Below are positions 1 through 10,392 of a stretch of DNA of 64,000 bases, in pieces. The stretch is from Melanocharis versteri. Taxonomy: Eukaryota > Chordata > Aves > Passeriformes > Melanocharitidae. The stretch's first letter is position 1. Each line of letters opens with the position of its first letter. The notes beneath the pieces are model-generated. The model did not search any database and was not told the DNA's origin. It worked only from the letters and a program-made list of their open reading frames with translations. Where the stretch lies: contig VZTG01002133.1 in the NCBI GenBank assembly GCA_013397845.1, forward strand, positions 959,122 to 1,023,121, written 5' to 3'. The translations under genes were made by a program, and so were the position numbers.

Positions 1-245
1 CCCCAGAGTAAACCTGTGTCTATCTGTGTCTCCTATGGAGTGGGTGAAAGCAGAGCAGTGTCCTTTAGATGTCACCAGAGCCCAGCACAGTTACAGATCC
101 AACTCTGCACGTGCACCACAGTTTTTCAAGTTAGTACCCCATAACCAAAATGATCGAAGCTGAGGGTCTTGAGTTAGCTTCAATTTAAGCCTTAACTCCT
201 ATTTTGGCACACAATGAACTCACTTTTTTTTTAAGAGAATCTTCA

Positions 246-457
246 GATTCATAGAATCGTCAAACCATAGAATGGTTTGCGCTGGAAGGGTCCTTAAAGA
301 CCATCTCACCCCAACCCCCTGCCATGGGCAGGAACACCTCCCACCAGACCAGGCTGCTCCAAGCCTCACCCAACCCGGCCTTGAGCACTTCCAGAGATGG
401 GGCATCCACCCCTTCTATGTGCAGTTTATGCCAGGGCCTCACCAAGGCAGTAATTCC
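246..457 (-). mobile_element. CR1 LINE 3'-end fragment
   Basis: This is the 3' tail of a chicken-repeat-1 non-LTR retrotransposon in antisense orientation. The left edge carries decayed copies of the CR1 terminal repeat (CATAGAATCG, CCATAGAATGG). These are followed by the diagnostic antisense run containing CCTTAAAGACCATCTCACC, CCCTGCCATGGGCAGG and CTTCCAGAGATGGGGCATCC. Read on the minus strand, one frame still shows the end of CR1 ORF2, including APSLEVLKAGL and LPMAGGW. The copy is strongly 5'-truncated, as most CR1 copies are, and cannot encode a working protein. The right edge is approximate because similarity fades after about position 450. Confidence 0.88.
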
Positions 458-1489
458 ACCCAAATCAGTGGAAACAATCAGCGGATTGAGATGTGGGTCC
501 CCTTTGTATTGAAACACAGCTCTGGTAGGCTGGCGTGGTGACTATGGAATTGAAAATATGCACTGTGTGCAGGTCTCAGGCCTCGTGCTGGTATTTCTCA
601 TTCCCCATAGCTGTGCCCTGCCACAGCACTGCCCAGGATGGACACTGGCTCCTCTTTTAGCTTTTGCTCCACGGCTGGATCAGGGCTGAACCCGCAGAAC
701 TTCGGGGTGGTGAGCACAGATCTCCGTTTGCCCTTCGCGCTGAAGGCTCTGGGTGCTGCTGAAAGGCCCAGACCTGCCTTTTGTGTTGGCAGGAGAAGTG
801 TGGGATTCTGTGGGGTCAGGCAGCGGTGTCCAGCACGGATCTGGCTCCCAGCTGAGCCACTGCCTCTGTCACCAGCCTTTGATGTACCCGGGCAGATCTG
901 CAGCCTCGTGCTGGGTCCTTGTCAGCGTGAGAGGAGGTGAGGCAGGAGGGAACAGTTGGATATGAACATGAGGAAACAAACAGAAAAACAGCACATCACA
1001 GAAAGGGGTTTCAGTATATTCCCTACTTTTACTGTTTCCCCAACTTTTATGCTTGTCCTAAGGCTTTTAGAAAATGCAGAATTTTAAAAAGCATGACTGG
1101 CAAGTTTTTAATCAAATCCTGGCTAACCTGTCCTTTTGGTCTAGTCCGACATGATTTTCTCTAATATTTGTCTTCCAGCATATCTGTCCCTCTATTTTTG
1201 AACTGCTATAAATTGAATTTCATGTAGTTTCTTCATGAGGCTATTTTATAGTCCAATATCTAAGGCAGAAACCCTCCCCTTTTTGCCATCTCTATACCTA
1301 AATTAGACCAAATATTTTTCTAAGTTTCCTCAGTAATTCAGTGTTCCTATTAAGTTATATATTTGCTTAACTCTGCCTGTGAAAAACTTTATTTTTACTT
1401 TCTCTTAATGATTCCTTATACATGTATTTAATTTCCATGAAAATGCAAACAAGTTTTACCAAAAAGGGCTATTTCTTTTCTTTTGCTAG
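458..1489. other. Non-coding interval with a GC/CpG-richer patch
   Basis: No gene is recognised. From about 600 to 960 the sequence is richer in G, C and CpG than its surroundings, with roughly eleven CpGs in 320 bp by eye. Short open frames exist on the plus strand but resemble no family I know. After 960 the sequence returns to AT-rich, featureless DNA. The patch could be an unrecognised old repeat or a small regulatory island. Confidence 0.5.
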
Positions 1490-1504
1490 AACTTATGGAA
1501 AAAG

Positions 1505-2280
1505 GTGAGTGTCTCACATCAGTCTTTTCCTGGTAACTCTGGATTTTTAACATCAGAATGGAATCCTAATAAAAAAAAAAACTCCCTCCATCCTGCGCCT
1601 GTAAATGACTAGGAACAAAAATGTTTACATGCCTGCTATTGCCATCATTTATGCAATCTAATTCTACAGTGCTGGGACCACCACTCTATAAATTTCAATT
1701 ATACCATTAGCAATAACTCTTCACTGCAGTAATTGGTACACTCACTTTATCTAATGGAGTATTTTCCCTCTAATTGACTTCAAATTTGTCATATAAATGT
1801 CAAAGCCAAATTTTCCTATAATAACCTATTATCTCTGCTGTTCTAGCTCACTACACTCACAAGAAACAGAGCAATAATAATCTTTTGGGATAATGAAGGA
1901 CAGAAGTAATTCACAAAGTGCTGAAAAGAATGACAGCTACCTCTTACCTATCAAACCCAGAAACTTTTAATATATTCATTTAATTAGACTACTGGTTCCC
2001 TTCATGTGTTTTTTTTTGCTCTCACTATAATATAAGAATGGATCCAGCTTTTTTTAGGAAATAAAAATATCTAGTGTTTAGATGATAGACTTCCTATCAA
2101 CATGTTTTTAGACAAGTATTCCCATTATCAGAGGCTTTCAAATTTCTCTCCTCAATCTGTAAGTGTAATCAATTGCAGCACAAGAAATAGGCTATTACAC
2201 CATGACACAGAAGTGGCAAAGGCACAAAGAAAAGGCTTTTTAATGTGTAAATGAATTTTTGAGAATAAATAGGAGTGGAG
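1505..2280. other. AT-rich non-coding interval
   Basis: Nothing recognisable is present apart from an A-run near 1570. There is no open frame of note, no repeat-family signature and no RNA gene. The left edge follows the candidate microexon described in the findings. Confidence 0.55.
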
Positions 2281-2429
2281 GGTGGGAATGATGAAAGTAT
2301 GGTTTTACATAGAATCAGCTAAAACTGAATTACCATGTCAAGTTCNGGGGTGGGAATGATGAAAGTATGCTCATCAGCCCCGTAGGTTTTACATAGGATC
2401 AGCTGAAACTGAATTACCATGTCAAGTTC
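2281..2429. repeat. Imperfect tandem duplication interrupted by an N
   Basis: Copy 1 (2281-2345, 65 bp) and copy 2 (2349-2429, 81 bp) share the same start (GGTGGGAATGATGAAAGTATG) and end (ACCATGTCAAGTTC). They differ by a 16-bp segment present only in copy 2 (2370-2385) and by two A/G substitutions. A single unresolved base lies between them at 2346. The arrangement is either a genuine small duplication with later divergence or an assembly artefact in which two alleles were joined. Confidence 0.9.
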
Positions 2430-3232
2430 CAGAACAGAAATTTCTAGATAATTAATTCTGGAGGTCTAGGCTGATGCATAGAAAGCCGTAAGAGTGAACC
2501 TGAGATGAGTAATAGAATGATAAACTTGGATTTCTATATTTTTAAGCTTCTTTTCAGGACACTTTCTGTAAGATGTGTGGGTTTGGTGCTGTTTCTTGTT
2601 CCATCCTGAGGCAGAGGGAATGTGGTACTGGGGCTGGGTCACAGCCTCATGAGGCCAGAGCTGCTGCACCAGCTGGTTTTGGGATTACTGTGCTTCTGCC
2701 CATCAGTGACCAAGATCATTCCCCATCACTGGAAAGCAGTCACCAGTGACAGGTTTGCATCCCTGCCTCCCTTGAAAGGAAGCACCTGAGGGGTGATTTC
2801 CTTCAGCACTCCTTCATATTACCCTCTTGTGCATCTGAACAATACCTGGATAAAAATCTTTCCAGATTCATTCTTTGAAATGGATAGGTAAGGTGCAAAC
2901 TCTCCCTCCTAAGAAATCCAATTACACAACAATTATGAACTTCTTCATCTTGCGTGTGTCAGGCCACATAGAAACTGACTGAAGTTCAGGGAAGAGGCTA
3001 GATTTTAACGCTGAGATTTTAGGTGACACGTCAGCTTTTTCCTTAGAAATGTAATTAAGATTTTTGTTTATGGTTACTGTGTTTTTTTCTGATGGAAAAA
3101 CCGTAAGTGAAGAGAGTAGCAGGATTCGGGATACTTGCAGACTTGAGCTAGACATGGAAAGCAGTCATGAAATGTACTCTGACAAAATTTCCAGGGAAGG
3201 ATACAGTGATGTGAAATGAGAAGCTGTGGTAC
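2430..3232. other. Non-coding interval before the LTR
   Basis: This is unique sequence with no recognised gene or repeat. Short open frames are present on the minus strand (for example within 2466-2669 and 2922-3155), but they have no family resemblance and no supporting start or splice context. Confidence 0.5.
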
Positions 3233-3821
3233 TGTCAGGGTTTAACTCACAGGCAGCAAAACATCACAGCCTCTCATTCACCTCCTCCCACTGCAGGGGG
3301 ATGGAGAGACAGGCAGGGGACAAAATAAAGTAAAATCTGTGGGTTGAGATAAAGTTTAATAGGTTTAATAGGACACAAAAGGAAGGGACAATAATAATAG
3401 CAACGATTAAAACAATAACAGCAATAATAATGATAACAAGAAAAGAATTGGAATGTACAAAGCTTGTGAGGCGCAGGGCAATTGCTCACCACCCACTGAC
3501 ACATGCCCAGCCAGTTCCTAAGCAGCCACTCCAGCCAGTTTTCCCCCAGGTTACGTGCTCAGCATGATGCCATGTGGTCTGGGATGTCCCTTGGTCGTTG
3601 GGGTCAGCTGGCCTGGCTCTGTCCCCTCCCAATGTCTTGTGCCCCCCAGGCCCCTTGCTGGTGGTGTGAGGAGCAGGAAAGGCCTTGGCTCTGTGTAACC
3701 CCTGCTCAGCCATAACTAAAACATCCCTGGCTTATTAACACCGTTTCCAGCACAAATCCAAATCACAGCCCCATACCAGCTACTAGGAAGAGAATTAACT
3801 ATCCCAGCCAAAACCAGGACA
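3233..3821 (-). mobile_element. Solo LTR of an avian endogenous retrovirus (ERVL-like)
   Basis: The 589-bp element begins TGTCAGGGTTTAAC and ends AAACCAGGACA, so it has the TG...CA ends of an LTR. It matches from memory the layout of a very common bird ERV LTR. Landmarks on the plus strand are the GGGTTGAGATAAAG block, an AATAATAATG-rich stretch, GGAATGTACAAAGC, GCAATTGCTCACCACCC, and the right-hand CCAGCTACTAGGAAG block. Transcriptional sense is inferred to be the minus strand. ATTAAA poly(A)-type hexamers lie in that sense at 3364-3369 and 3355-3360, apparently by a short local duplication. The promoter region around 3548-3560 no longer shows a clear TATA box. The flanks GGTAC (3228-3232) and GGTAT (3822-3826) form a 5-bp target duplication with one mismatch. 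No internal viral genes adjoin it, so this is a solo LTR left by recombination. Assignment to ERVL rather than another class rests on the 5-bp duplication and is tentative. Confidence 0.9.
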
Positions 3822-6800
3822 GGTATTCTTCTATATATGCCATATGGCCATCCTTTACAGGGATTTATCTGAAGAGCAGGAGTTTAACCTACAAAAGTTG
3901 AATATTTTCTGCTTCTTCAGCTAACAAAAATGTACCAGGTGAAAGCAGTGGGTGTTTAAATTCTTATGTGGAGTAGTAGAAGGAGGTAAAGGTTCCTGAA
4001 GTGAGTTGGAAGCATACGAATATCCACCCTGTGGGTGCAATCTTGACTATATAAATGCAATACCAGAAAAATAAAGGATTGTAAAACAAATAAAAAAATA
4101 AAAAAGCCTAAGTGCAGCCCTGTTCCTCAGAAGTGCGCTGCTGGCAGATGATGGCATTCCTTCCTCGTGTGAGGAAAATGATTTACCCAGAAAATACAAA
4201 GATAAAACCTATTGTTAGTTTGAGACATAATTGCCTCAGCCCCACCTCACTGTTTGCCACTACCCTTTAAAAAAAAAACAACAAAACTGGTCTAAAAAGA
4301 AAGACTTTACATAAAAATGCATATGAGAGTATATCAAACCAGCAAAGTCCTCCTGACACAGATAGACCATAACCTGACACAGATAGAACATACCCTTCCA
4401 ACTGTGGATAAAACAAGGCACATTTGTTTAATTGCAGCTCGGCTGCTCTCCCTGTGTCTCCATGAGCAGCAGGGGTGGTGCTGCCTCACCAACACCGTCC
4501 ACCAGCAGCCTTTAATAGGGTGACAGCCTTCCAGTGACCCATTTGAGAATGCAGGGCCAAGCACAGGTCCATACGGGATAATTGCTGCACCAATGAATGT
4601 TGTCTAGAATTTGCACTTGAGAGTTGAAGACATTTACATGTTCTGTGGCATTTTCCCCTCAGATTTTACTATAGCAATTAATGTAATATCTTTCAATGTG
4701 TATGGATTCTGGAGGGGTTTTTTCCTTTCTGTTTTTTTTTGGGGGGTGGCAGGGGTGGTATCTGTATATAATAACTATCTCCACACTTTTCTCAGCAGGA
4801 AATCTCAAGAAGCTTTAGGGGTACCATGGCTCTGCTGAAGACTTTAATGGGAATGACAGGCCACCACAGAGTTTTCGCTCTCCTTTGGCACGTGAGAGTC
4901 TGAAAATGTATCTCCAGTGTTTCTAACACCCCAACAGAATTTATAGCCTTTCCTATAGGGCTGTTCTGAAATTTAACTGCTCAGGAATATTAGGTATCAC
5001 TTGGTGTACTGGGATCTTCATGCATTGATTAATTTGGGCTATCTTGGACCAATAGCTTGTGACCTTTGTAGAGTTTGCATTTTATTTAATCCCATGAAGC
5101 CATTGTATCGACTGGAACAAAAAGGACAAAAGCAGTCTGAATTTCGGTTCATTTGGAAATGTGTTGGCAAGAGACTTTTCTATCTAACAAAGTCTTTTCT
5201 CAGTCAAAACTGATGAGAAGCAGATGATATTGCCTTTATTGAACAGATTGCAGTATATAACATATATCTTAAACAATTTAGGGCATGTCTTTTATGTCTT
5301 TTATGTATTTTCATTCCAAAAGTGAATATTTATATCCTAAGGAGACACAATTAGTTCTTAATAGTCATTCTTTTTAAAAGGAAGTCCCAAAAAATTGGCC
5401 CAAATTTCTTAGGTAATTACTCACAGAAATAAAGGTAAGCTGAACCACAGAAATCTATGGGTTATTGAGCCAGTTTCAAACATTTTCAGGAGCTAGATTT
5501 TCCTATATCCCCATTTTTTTACTGGATAATGCAAGTATTATCACTCCAATGATAGGTGGTTATAATATATCTGCAGACCGTTGGCAGAAGAAACAATTTT
5601 AGGGGAAATGCTCATCAAACCAATTTTTTAGTGTTATAAAAGCCAAATCGAAATGAACATTCATTTCCAAAATGGTAAATGTGGCTAATATTTTTCTTAA
5701 AAATATAGAAAAGAACACCTTCAATGCGCTCAATGCATTAGTGGCTAAAATTTCAGAAGTTTTATTCAGTTTGGGCTTGTCCAGATATATAAGATTGTGA
5801 ATGGAAAGTTTTATAAGCTTTGGGGGTCTCCTTCTTCCCTTGCCCTTTTCAAAATCTTTGCTCTCTTGAAATTTCATTGTTTCTTTTTCTTTACACAACC
5901 AAAAAGATGGGGGTGGTAGCTGCCCTAGAAACCTTCTCTAGCAATATAAATGATAAGTGGAATTACGAGGGAGTTGTTGGTCAGGAGAAGAAATTTAGAC
6001 ACGAGAAATGAAAAAAATAAAATCGCAAAAGCAGAATATAGGTAGTTTCATTTTGAATTCCAACCAAAATATGATGATAGTTTGAGTATAACTGCACATG
6101 AAGTACAGAAAGCATCCATACATTTCTCTTCCAAGGAGCAGAAATAAAGTTGTTTAGTAGTAGCCTTGCATTTCTCAAGGTCCAAGCGTGGCCCCAAAAT
6201 AATTTAACACCATGCTGGTAGCAAGGTATTTACAGCAGAATGAACCAGGGCTTGCTTGATCTTACAAATTCTTACAAATAAGTGTGTTTCAGTACACGGT
6301 GTGCTCATAGCTAAGCATGTGCTGTGCTGCAGTTTGCTGTAGGTTTTTACCTATCCATGTCTGTAGCTTCAGATACATCAAGAGCAAAATGGAAATTGTG
6401 TGCCCAAATCCTGCATGCAGCTTTGGAAATATCAGTTGTCTCTTAATCTTAGTTTGCCAGAGGGCCAAGAAACTTTCAGCAGCAAAAAAATAACTGTTCC
6501 TCAATTGGTGTGGATTGAAAGGACAAATTGAGTTGACATTTACTTTCTGTAAAGTTTCAGCTGTGTGAAATGTCCCTTTATGGATAAAATCTAGTCTTAA
6601 ACAAGACAGAAATGGGAACTCCAATTTTGCACATTAAAAAAGTGAACAAAAAACCCCGAAGGAAAAGAACACAACCAACCTCCCAAAAATCAACCCTCCA
6701 GATAATAAATTAGAACTGTTGCACCTGTGCCATTATGATTTTAGATAAACTTGTTAATGTCGTAGTAAGGGGCATCACTGCTCATAAGTATGAAACATAA

Positions 6801-9350
6801 GCAGCCTTTTCAGACTGGTTCAGATGATTTCAGCCTGTTAATGTTGAATAACTGCCTGAGCAAGTTCTGCAATGCATATCTAATATGTGATCACCAAATA
6901 CTATAGATCCATCTTTTTGTGTCAGTGACTTTCTGCAGATTGAAGAGACCATCTTGTACTTCACTAAGCTGCATACCCAAACAGGAGAGAATGAAAAATT
7001 CTCCATTTCTGTGCACTGAAGAGGTTGAATTAAGCCTGGGCTATGAAAAAAAAAAAGAATCCATTAACGCATTTCCTGTAATTCTGGTTCTGTATGAGTT
7101 ATTAAATAGAAAATGCAGTTCTAGAAAGGATGGCTTACAGGTATCTCTTTATTGCAGACCTTTATGAAGAGTGAAACAGGGAAACGTTTCTCTGGGAAGC
7201 AGTGCCAGGGAGGTGTTTAAAGTACCTTCTATTTACAGTGCTGAAATGAAGGAAGATCAGTGAAGAAATTACAGTTTCTTATGGAAAAATAGGAAATACG
7301 CTTGATCAGATGTCCAAAGACTAGCCATTACACACCCGAAATATTATCTCATCTGTGAAAATGGGCATGAGCTGAGCTTTCTGAAGAGCTTCAGATGCTG
7401 TGAATTATTTAAAAAATTTTACCAGATCTTGGGACACAGGTGAAACTGAGAGGGACACGTGACTGAGATAGATCCTGCAACTTATGTCAGCAAGGGCGTT
7501 TACTCCTGCTTGTTCCCTTCTGTCTTCATGCCCAGATGTTTAAACAGCCTGGTTTGCTGTCAGCGGTGCTCAGTCACATTCCTGGGTTCACTGGACCTTT
7601 GGCAGTGCTGGGCTGACATCCCCACTCCTGGTACAGAGCATTCCTGAATGGTTTTGGTTCCAGCTGCTGCCAGCTTGACCAATTGACATCCTCTCTATGT
7701 TTTGGCAAGAGATTCAGTCCACAATGAGGCCCCTGGGGTGCACTGGAAAGGCTTTCTCCTCCTTTTCCTCCATTCTTCTTCCTCTCTTGGGTCCCATACT
7801 CTGCAATCTTGTGCCTATGAATACGTTTATATATATAAGTATTTTTCTTTAGCAGTGTGAAGAGAATATACTCTTGTGTAAGTATTTGCCAGATTGAGTC
7901 TTAAATCTGCAGTGTAGTGTTTCCCTGTGCTGTTGAATATTTATCACGCTTTACCCCAGAGATGGTTGTATTTCAGGGAAGAGCTGAGTTGATATATCAA
8001 GGCTATGAGTCTTGCCAGCACTTCCCTGTATGTGTAGTACTGCTGAATAAAACAGGGCACCAGAGCAGCTGAACTTCTCACTGATGTAAGTATTGACAGG
8101 ATCACCCCCTGCTCCTACAAACATTCAAGGAAGGAAAGAAGAATATTGATTTGTAGAAAGAGCTGCTGAAGGAAAAACGCCATGAAGTGTATTAAAATAC
8201 TTGTAAAAATTACTTTATTTCTGAATGCTACAGCAGTGCCTGAGAACTTTTTGCAACTGAAATAGTGTTTACTACCAAACACATTGCTCAGGAGATCTGC
8301 CAGTTCCACGAAAATAACATTGGCACTGGACCATCTCTTCATCCGTGATATTTATCATGGAGCAATATTCAGGATCTTGACTGTGAGTTCATGCTGTGGA
8401 ATACAATGAATGTAATATTGAGGAAACGGCAGAGCAGATATAGTTGGGTTCTATAATCCAGTGCATCATCCATCACAGTGTGAAAAGGAGAACTGCTGAT
8501 CTTGAGAGACAACAATATATGGAGCAGAAATGTTCCAATTTTTTTTTGCTGGATTGAAAAGAAATGCATAATTTCACAACCAGGGAAAAATCATGATGAA
8601 GTAGACTATACTTTTATTTATTCTTAACAGACACAAGAGTCTGTTGCCATATGCCATAAAACCTGTCCTATGTCTTTCGAGGTGTCTAATCCTTCTGCAG
8701 TTGTTTCTTACTGACAAATGATATGAGATGGTATGAAAGGCTGACAAAGAAATATTTTATTAAAACAATTATTTTTAGATTCCATAATTTGAAGAGAAAA
8801 CCAAACATGAGTGTCTTTATGCAAGGGTAAACCACAAACTATTCTTCATGTAATTTGTATTGATTAAATGAGGGTTTTCAATAATTTAAATTGGTGTAAA
8901 TAATATTCAGATTTTAAACAAAGAAAATTTTATTGTGAGAGGTGTAGGTCAGTACCTTTCTTCAGTAAATATGTTGGGTTGTACTTATGTTGTTTACCCC
9001 AAGAAATACAAATAGATGTTACAAAGAAACAGAACTACATCACCTCTTTATACTCAGCTTTATTTATAACACTGTATGTCCCAAAATTTCCTGTGCAGAT
9101 GAGTGATAATATATGTTTACAGTCAGTAATGCATTCAGATACAAATTCATGAAAAAGCTCTTATTTTGAAATGGATATCATGTGATTGTGTAGGAAAGTT
9201 ATCAGTTTCATGTGTGTTGATATATAGACAAACTATGACCTCTGGCTCAAGCAAGAATTTGAAATGCAATTTTTGCAGTTCAATTTGGTTTGGGTTTTAG
9301 TTCTGCCTTTTGAAGGCAGATAGGTACAAGAGATATCCATAATAGTATTT
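3822..9350. other. Unique AT-rich non-coding interval
   Basis: No gene, RNA gene or repeat family is recognised over these 5.5 kb. Minor features are a T9-G6 junction followed by further G-runs at 4732-4756, and a 9-bp unit (ATGTCTTTT) repeated nearly three times at 5285-5311. Open frames up to 111 codons occur (for example minus strand 6289-6624) but have unremarkable composition and no known motif. The sequence is consistent with intron or intergenic DNA. Confidence 0.5.
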
Positions 9351-9386
9351 GCATCTATAGTCAAGGATGCATCTGTAGTCAAGGAT
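9351..9386. repeat. 18-bp tandem repeat, two copies
   Basis: GCATCTATAGTCAAGGAT at 9351-9368 is followed directly by GCATCTGTAGTCAAGGAT at 9369-9386, with one difference. It is a minor local duplication. Confidence 0.92.
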
Positions 9387-9719
9387 GTATTTTCCTCAGG
9401 GTGGAGGACAACTGAGCCCTTAGATCTCAAGATGGGTAGAAGAGCTTTGCTTGAAGAGGAAGGCTTTAAGCAGTCCCTTTGCAGTGTAATTTGCATTCTG
9501 TTAGTAGAATTACCATCCAGTGAGCTCAGGGTGCTGTTTCCCAGCATGACCAGATGGAGTGGTGCTCTGGACCTACCTGGTTCCCCAAGCATCTGCTGCA
9601 GGCTGCTCTCAGACCTGAGAGGGGACAGGAACCTTCGCTCTTATTCTCCACTTGAAACCCCCTGGGGCTTTTTGTTCTGAGTGTGACCAAACACCAACGG
9701 AGTGAGAGGATTTTCTCCT

Positions 9720-9731
9720 CAGTGGTTCCCA
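9720..9731 (+). mobile_element. Possible hAT terminal inverted repeat start
   Basis: The sequence CAGTGGTTCCCA equals the outer bases of the terminal inverted repeats typical of vertebrate hAT (Charlie-type) DNA transposons. It faces right, toward the minus-strand transposase relic that ends about 260 bp away, as the 3' terminus of such an element would. I could not find a matching inverted copy on the far side, and 8-bp target duplications could not be established. A chance match is possible. Confidence 0.3.
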
Positions 9732-9990
9732 CCTCCCTACTGAAAACACTCTGAGGAGGGATCTCTTGAACTCATTAGAAATCAGGGACAATCTCTCAGT
9801 GATTGTAACTGGTGCCAAATCAAGTCCCAAGTGGATGTGGTGGTGGTGTCACATGCAGGAGCAGAAGACTTCACCGTACCACCTTTCTGGCTGCCCACAG
9901 TGTGAAAACTGCTCATTATTCTCTTCTCCCATTGATTCCCCAAGTTCTTTACGGGCACCTCCAGATAATGAAAAACAGGATACGTATCTA

Positions 9991-10389
9991 TATTTGAAAT
10001 GTGTATGTTAGTGAGTATTTATTTAAAGTTTTATAGTGATTGCATAAAATCCAGGGAAGAGTCTCCAGATGTTGAATACACTGCACAAATTCAGTGAAGT
10101 ACTGATATATATTAGCATCATTGTCAATTGTTATGAGCACTAACCAATTCAATCTTTCATTGCCCATTGTGCTTGAGTACTTTGACTTAATGATCCCCAT
10201 CCTAGAGAGAACTCTATTAGCGTTTGCAGATGTCTCTATAAATGTAGGGGTGAGAAAAGCTTTAGGATGTGAAATAATCAGGCTATATACTGCTAGTCTC
10301 TTGCTGTTAGTGGAGTATTTGAAATCCTCAAATTGGTTTCTTTTGAATGAATACTGAATTTTAAACTCCTGCTTGCAATTCTTTGTCAC
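9991..10389 (-). pseudogene. hAT-family DNA transposase C-terminal remnant
   Basis: A stop-to-stop frame of 133 codons on the minus strand contains the hallmark of the hAT C-terminal dimerisation domain (Pfam Dimer_Tnp_hAT). From residue about 46 it reads FLTPTFIETSANANRV, then LSRMGIIKSKYSSTMGNERL at residues 61-80, then NWLVLITIDND. Family members typically show a Thr-Ile-Pro or similar entry, an S-A-x-x-E-R-x-F-S core, I-K-(T/S)-x-x-R-S-T-M, and E-R-L-x-x-L-x-x-x-x-I-x-x-D. Here the core glutamate before Arg59 is replaced by Asn and the F of FS by L, so the domain is degenerate. The frame has no ATG at its start (the upstream codon is TGA), and the last 28 or so residues no longer resemble the family. 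Catalytic and zinc-finger regions, expected at higher coordinates, were not seen. It is therefore a truncated fossil, or less likely an exapted exon. Assignment to hAT is from motif memory, not a search. Confidence 0.6.
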
Positions 10390-10392
10390 TCA

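Noticed and set aside
2884..2899. The 16-mer ATAGGTAAGGTGCAAA also occurs near 51354
   Set aside because: A single shared 16-mer is close to chance expectation in 64 kb, and the similarity does not extend.
9233..9592. 119-codon minus-strand frame with a repeated TDASLTIDANT-like segment
   Set aside because: The repeat in the translation is simply the 18-bp tandem duplication at 9351-9386; there is no other coding evidence.
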